NCBI RefSeq assembly: GCF_000003605.2
Contig: NW_003137823.1
Span: 877,578-889,740 of the forward strand
Direction: 5' to 3'
Length of the DNA stretch: 12,163 bases
Source: Saccoglossus kowalevskii
Taxonomy: Eukaryota > Hemichordata > Enteropneusta > Harrimaniidae
A program made the position numbers and the translations under genes. Below, piece by piece: positions 8,660 through 12,163 of this stretch. Every line of letters starts with the position of its first letter. Within the stretch, counting starts at the first letter, position 1. The notes beneath the pieces are model-generated. The model made no database searches, was not told where the DNA came from, and saw only the letters and a program-made list of their open reading frames with translations.

Positions 8660-10550
8660 ACCGAAATTAACAGAAGCCTTTTTTACTAAGTATTTGGCAA
8701 AGGCACATAAAAAATGACTAATTTGAATAAATTATAATCGGCCACTTTCCACTATTTTCTCTTTGCCTCTTGTTTGAATGGTTGAATTATTTGCATAATC
8801 AAAATATGGCTGCTTTTATGTTACCAAAGCGTAAGACTCGAACAATTCGTAAATAGTTTGGGTTATGTTCACGTTTTCATTCTTATTAGGGTCTTTCTAA
8901 CCAAAACCATTTCTAATGTTGTTCTAACTTATCAATATCAATATATACCTTTTTGTTGAATTCAGGGGGCGCATACATGAGAACAAGAAGAATTTGACCA
9001 TAACCTCAAGGATGGGATCAAATCAACAGAAACATTTATTGACTCATACCCTGTATCACGTTTAATAGACTGTCGGCGATTTGCCTTTGGCGTTTCACTT
9101 TTATTCTGACGGAGAAATAAACAAACTGGGCTTGAGGGCCTTTCGACAGTCTACTTTCCATCTTAGTACTCATGCTAAAAGGAATCCTTGCAGGGAAAAG
9201 ATTTATAGGTGTAAAATTGACATTCTTTGGAAGCAGTCACACTGTGTCACTGTGTCAGATATGATTGGCAGTACAACTTTATTATAACTTCACGTCTTGT
9301 TGTTGACTCACTCCATCATCATAGTTCTGTACCTCTGACAAAACGTTGCGTTATTGTCCACAGAATCCTGGCAATTGAAATTATGGTTGTTCACATAGTG
9401 TTTACAAGGAACCAATAACAGATTAAATTAATGTTCTCTTTTTACTTGCCATTGGATGGATTAGGATTAGCTCAGTAGCCGCAAAATAGTCCATTCTATG
9501 TAACTCGGTTCCGCGCAAGTTTATAGATATAAACACTAGCATTCCCATTAAAACATTATATGGCAACACCACGATCAACAACAACAATTTTTTTTACATT
9601 CCGATAACAGATCACATGATATATATTCAAACAGAGAAATGCGGGACAACAGACTGCTTCCAGTGTGTCCTCCAACGCGATCTAGGTTGCATTTCACAAA
9701 CTCACTCACTATATTCCATTTCGCGGATTCATGTGCACGTAATGTCCGGCCCGATTACGTCAGTAACTTCTTGTAGGCTCGTTCGGACTTTGTGTCATGA
9801 TGCGCAAGGTTGTCGTCTCGTTTGTACAAACACATGTACTAAACAAATATTTACTTGCTGTGCATTAGTCTGATAGAGATGTCTCTGTCTGCCATGAACT
9901 GTGCTTCCCACCTCGTGTCAATATAAAAAAAACCCATTTAACTACCTCCCCAGATGTCACTTTTCCAGTGTTGATAGCGACTTCTTTTAGATCTGAATGT
10001 CAAATTACTCTTTCTCCTGGCATTCCGTTGTTTCAAAGTTCTGCATGAGTTACTGATGATGTGGCACACGAAGACTGACTGCAGGTTTCAGTATCACGTG
10101 AGTAGTCATAAACCTCTTTGTATCGTTCATGGCGTGTCGTGCTATAACCATTACAATTATTTTCCAAATACGTATCACACCAATGTACACAGGTAGATGT
10201 GAAACACAACAAAATCATGAAAAAGTTTCATTAGTTTTTGCTCATATTTGTGTGTTCACGTGGTTGGCCATGCGTGACATGAAACGATTTTCGAACGAGC
10301 CTAAAAGTATCGACCACAACACTCTTGACTCTTGCTTCACGAGGTTGAATGGAGAGCGCAATTATGGAGACCAATATTTGGTGGGAATTGTGATCTCCAA
10401 ATCGGATGAGGAATCTTTGTCGTGAACAGTGCATTGAACTCCTGCTGTGTACGTCTAAAAATATTTCACAGATCAACTAAAAAGACGATTTTGTTTTTAT
10501 GTGAGCTCTCAGTCTCCATGATGATAATTGTTTCACAACAAGGACATCCG
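8660..10550. other. Gene-free stretch with a G+C-richer part
   Basis: No exon could be supported. From about 9600 to 10460 base composition is visibly richer in G+C and CpG. It carries a plus frame at 9616-9873 (85 codons, Cys-rich but without a pattern) and overlapping opposite frames at 10129-10425 and 10231-10476, none resembling a family I know. A 7-base hairpin, ACGTAAT (9737-9743) with ATTACGT (9754-9760), lies within. A possible A-box-like string GGATTAGCTCAGTAG sits at 9464-9478 without a usable B-box. Confidence 0.5.
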
Positions 10551-10560
10551 TGGAAAGGGG

Positions 10561-10606
10561 TCTGTTGAACCATGTAACTAGGTTTATACTTCCATGGTTT
10601 AACAGA
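10561..10606 (+). repeat. Compact hairpin, 14-base stem with one G-T pair
   Basis: TCTGTTGAACCATG at 10561-10574 pairs with CATGGTTTAACAGA at 10593-10606: 13 Watson-Crick pairs plus one G-T. The stem can continue inward (two A-T pairs, a mismatch, then T-A and A-T) to a 6-base loop at 10581-10586. Outward it can extend by up to three G-T pairs at 10558-10560 with 10607-10609. As RNA, the plus-strand copy folds better than the minus one, where the G-T pair becomes an A-C mismatch. It could be a foldback remnant or, speculatively, a short small-RNA precursor. Confidence 0.55.
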
Positions 10607-10619
10607 TTTGCAACAGCTG

Positions 10620-11160
10620 TTTGGCATTGCACAGTATGACCCAGTTGCTTTGTTTATGATACTTAGTTCGGGATTTGCTAAACGTTTGTCATTTTTATTT
10701 GTTTGTCTTAAGCTGACTCACATCTGCATATGCGTATGCCATAAGAACAACCCTATTCTATTCGTCATAGAATCAAACGGCTGTTATTTAATGTACAGTT
10801 GGTCGATGATATGAAAGATAATTATGAGTTGTTCATCTGATGTATCACAAATTAAAGGTGATATCATGTTAAAACCTTTTTATCACGTGACCAATACAGT
10901 GTCAAAAAAGTGGACATTTATCAGGATTCAGTAAAATTCACATGTGGTCAGCCAATACAAACAATTTACGTTTAAAAGTTATATAGGATTTACAATAGCA
11001 GAGATATGTGAAACCGACAACAGAGAAATCAATACCCCATGTGAATATTAAGTGAGCATTTTTTTTATATAATTTGCTATAAAGATACAAAGACTTCGTT
11101 GTTAACTGGTATAAACGTGCGGTCCGAACAATAGGATCACATGATCCAGCGTGTATTGAC
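10620..11160. other. Gene-free AT-rich stretch
   Basis: No exon, RNA gene or repeat array was recognised. It holds an 8-base E-box palindrome TCACGTGA at about 10884-10891, also seen near 10094 as ATCACGTGAG. The frame at 10608-10814 has no domain and is taken as accidental. Confidence 0.5.
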
Positions 11161-11166
11161 AGATGC

Positions 11167-11267
11167 TAATAATAATATAAAAGAAAAATACGTTACCATA
11201 GATACCATACTATAAATACATGTAAAAAATAACGTATTTGTTCACATCCATCCTATTATATTATTAT
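11167..11267. repeat. Nested AT-rich inverted repeats
   Basis: AAATACGTTA at 11186-11195 is the exact reverse complement of TAACGTATTT at 11230-11239. Outside them, TAATAATAATATA at about 11167-11179 can pair with TATATTATTATA-type sequence at about 11255-11267, with unequal spacing (6 against 15 bases). This could extrude as a cruciform or be a small decayed foldback element. The outer part is low-complexity, so only the inner arm is good evidence. Confidence 0.45.
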
Positions 11268-11270
11268 ATA

Positions 11271-11540
11271 TATTTCGAACACGTCAAACAAAATATGGCT
11301 GTGTTTGTTGGTGTCTGTGTAAAGACGTACGAATCAATGCTTTGGGTAAAATACACAGATGCATGTAATAGACATGTATGTATAAGTATTAAGGCGCGAC
11401 TTGCTAATTGAAATATGCACCTTAATTTGTTTTGGAACATTTGGCATTTCAAATATATGCGTTTAGCAGGAATGTCTGAACCGATTTATTCAATGTGCAC
11501 TATTGCTGACACATTGAACTATGACAACAAATGAACAGTT
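11271..11540. other. Gene-free stretch
   Basis: No recognised feature. A short minus-strand frame at 11264-11452 is arbitrary in composition and shares no motif with a known family. Confidence 0.5.
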
Positions 11541-11543
11541 ACA

Positions 11544-11670
11544 TTTAAAATATGAAATACGGATGTTAAAATTTGAGTATTTATGTTTAAAATATGAGCA
11601 TTTAAATTAATAATACGAGTATTTAGGTTTAAAATATTAAACATTTGAGAGTAAAATACTAGTAGTCGAG
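11544..11670. repeat. Degenerate 21-base minisatellite, about 5-6 units
   Basis: Successive units read approximately GTTTAAAATATGAGTATTTA: 11544-11564, 11565-11584, 11585-11605, 11606-11626, 11627-11650 and a worn copy at 11651-11670. Unit lengths are 20-24 bases, mostly 21. A further worn pair (TTTGAACATAG, TTTGAGCATAG) follows at about 11684-11708. Because 21 is a multiple of three, the minus strand stays open here and would spell a heptapeptide repeat (ILNLNTR, IINLNAH, ILNINTQ). I regard that as a by-product of the repeat and not a protein. Confidence 0.75.
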
Positions 11671-11970
11671 TTATTGCCATGGTTTGAACATAGCAAATTT
11701 GAGCATAGACAGTTGGTGGCGCTCTCCTGTACATATATGGAAATAGACATTTAACTTTATAGCGAAAAAATAGTCGAACATTACTCATATTTTAACATAT
11801 TCTAAACTTAAGGTAGCAGGACTATTATTTGCATACTTGTTTTCATCTTCTAATTGTGACCAAACGACTACAAACACACCCAGGAAAGTATATATTTTTG
11901 GAATTGCCAGACTTCAAGCTTTTCAAAGGTGCCATGCCCGTATCTGCATTCTACGGTGCGTTACTCAATC
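11671..11970. other. Gene-free stretch
   Basis: No exon or RNA gene was recognised. Besides the worn repeat copies at its start it has one ATTTGCAT octamer (11827-11834). Confidence 0.5.
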
Positions 11971-12049
11971 AAAAGTGAAAAAATCCTTTTTTCGTAAAAA
12001 AAAATAATTACGCATTTATGCTGGTGATAAGAAGGTTTTTTTCACTTTT
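11971..12049. repeat. Foldback hairpin with 18-base arms (17/18)
   Basis: AAAAGTGAAAAAATCCTT at 11971-11988 and AAGGTTTTTTTCACTTTT at 12032-12049 are reverse complements except at one position. The 43-base middle contains a second small inverted repeat (CGTAA at about 11993, TTACG at about 12008). The arms include the non-simple parts AAAAGTG and CCTT, so the match is not only a poly-A/poly-T effect. A tiny foldback element or the end pair of a very short MITE is likely. Confidence 0.55.
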
Positions 12050-12163
12050 CCTAGTTGTTCAATAGTCTGGTAAATTGAATGTGCCTGGTCAGTTTTATTC
12101 AAGCAGCACGTTTTGAAAAGTAGTGTCCTGAATTTTAATTTCTGTTTTAGTCGCATTGCCCCC

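Noticed and set aside
9464-9520. GGATTAGCTCAGTAG, like the 5' part of a tRNA
   Set aside because: The expected B-box position reads GGTTCCGCGCA, which lacks the conserved A and the CC end, and no cloverleaf can be drawn.
10053-10075. CTGATGA followed by CGAAG, recalling a hammerhead ribozyme core
   Set aside because: The segment between the two core strings cannot form a sensible stem II (register-shifted pairing needs a one-base loop), and I saw no matching stems I and III.
11519-11788. 89-codon minus-strand frame with a heptapeptide repeat, considered as a leucine-rich small protein
   Set aside because: The pattern follows directly from the 21-base DNA repeat. No start context or other gene signal was evident.
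1-12163. CRISPR array, bacterial operon, phage or insertion sequence
   Set aside because: There is no regular spaced direct-repeat array, no closely packed genes and no recognisable transposase or integrase frame on either strand. The window reads as animal DNA.

Overview
This is an AT-rich (by eye about one third G+C), mostly non-coding piece of animal nuclear genome with one clear protein gene. The BTB/BACK/kelch-type protein, the plain AATAAA-type polyadenylation signal, the tRNA-derived SINE-like fragment, the microsatellites and the many inverted repeats all fit a metazoan. A marine invertebrate, perhaps a mollusc, is my best guess, but it rests on general style only and is not proven. 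Nothing bacterial, viral or organellar was seen: no operon, no Shine-Dalgarno-led gene series, no rRNA and no intact tRNA.

Layout. 1-5389: intergenic or intronic DNA with a short ATAA microsatellite (1125-1160), a somewhat G+C-richer block (about 1600-2260) holding several short inverted repeats, a CAAA-type simple repeat (5084-5103), and no recognisable exon. 5390-6950: a single-exon gene on the minus strand encoding a 468-residue BTB-kelch-like protein. It has an in-frame stop just before its ATG, a strong start context, and an AATAAA signal about 60 bases past the stop codon. 6950-8100: AT-rich DNA without a gene. 8124-8178: a probable tRNA-derived SINE remnant. 8368-8653: a pair of about 35-base inverted arms built around a CGCGAGATC core, looking like a small foldback element or MITE. 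8660-10550: no gene, with a G+C-richer stretch at about 9600-10460 holding only short unrecognised ORFs. 10561-10606: a compact hairpin. 11165-11270: nested AT-rich inverted repeats. 11544-11670: a degenerate 21-base tandem repeat. 11971-12049: a hairpin with 17/18 matching arms.

The most informative feature is the BTB protein. Its BTB domain and the first half of BACK look normal. The second half of BACK is missing and replaced by a short basic linker, and the kelch-like half has lost nearly all the double glycines of a normal propeller. This suggests a fast-evolving, lineage-specific kelch-like copy, possibly a retrocopy, that still has an open frame. I found no convincing evidence of a new multi-gene system here. 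The remaining observations concern small repeats and foldback structures.
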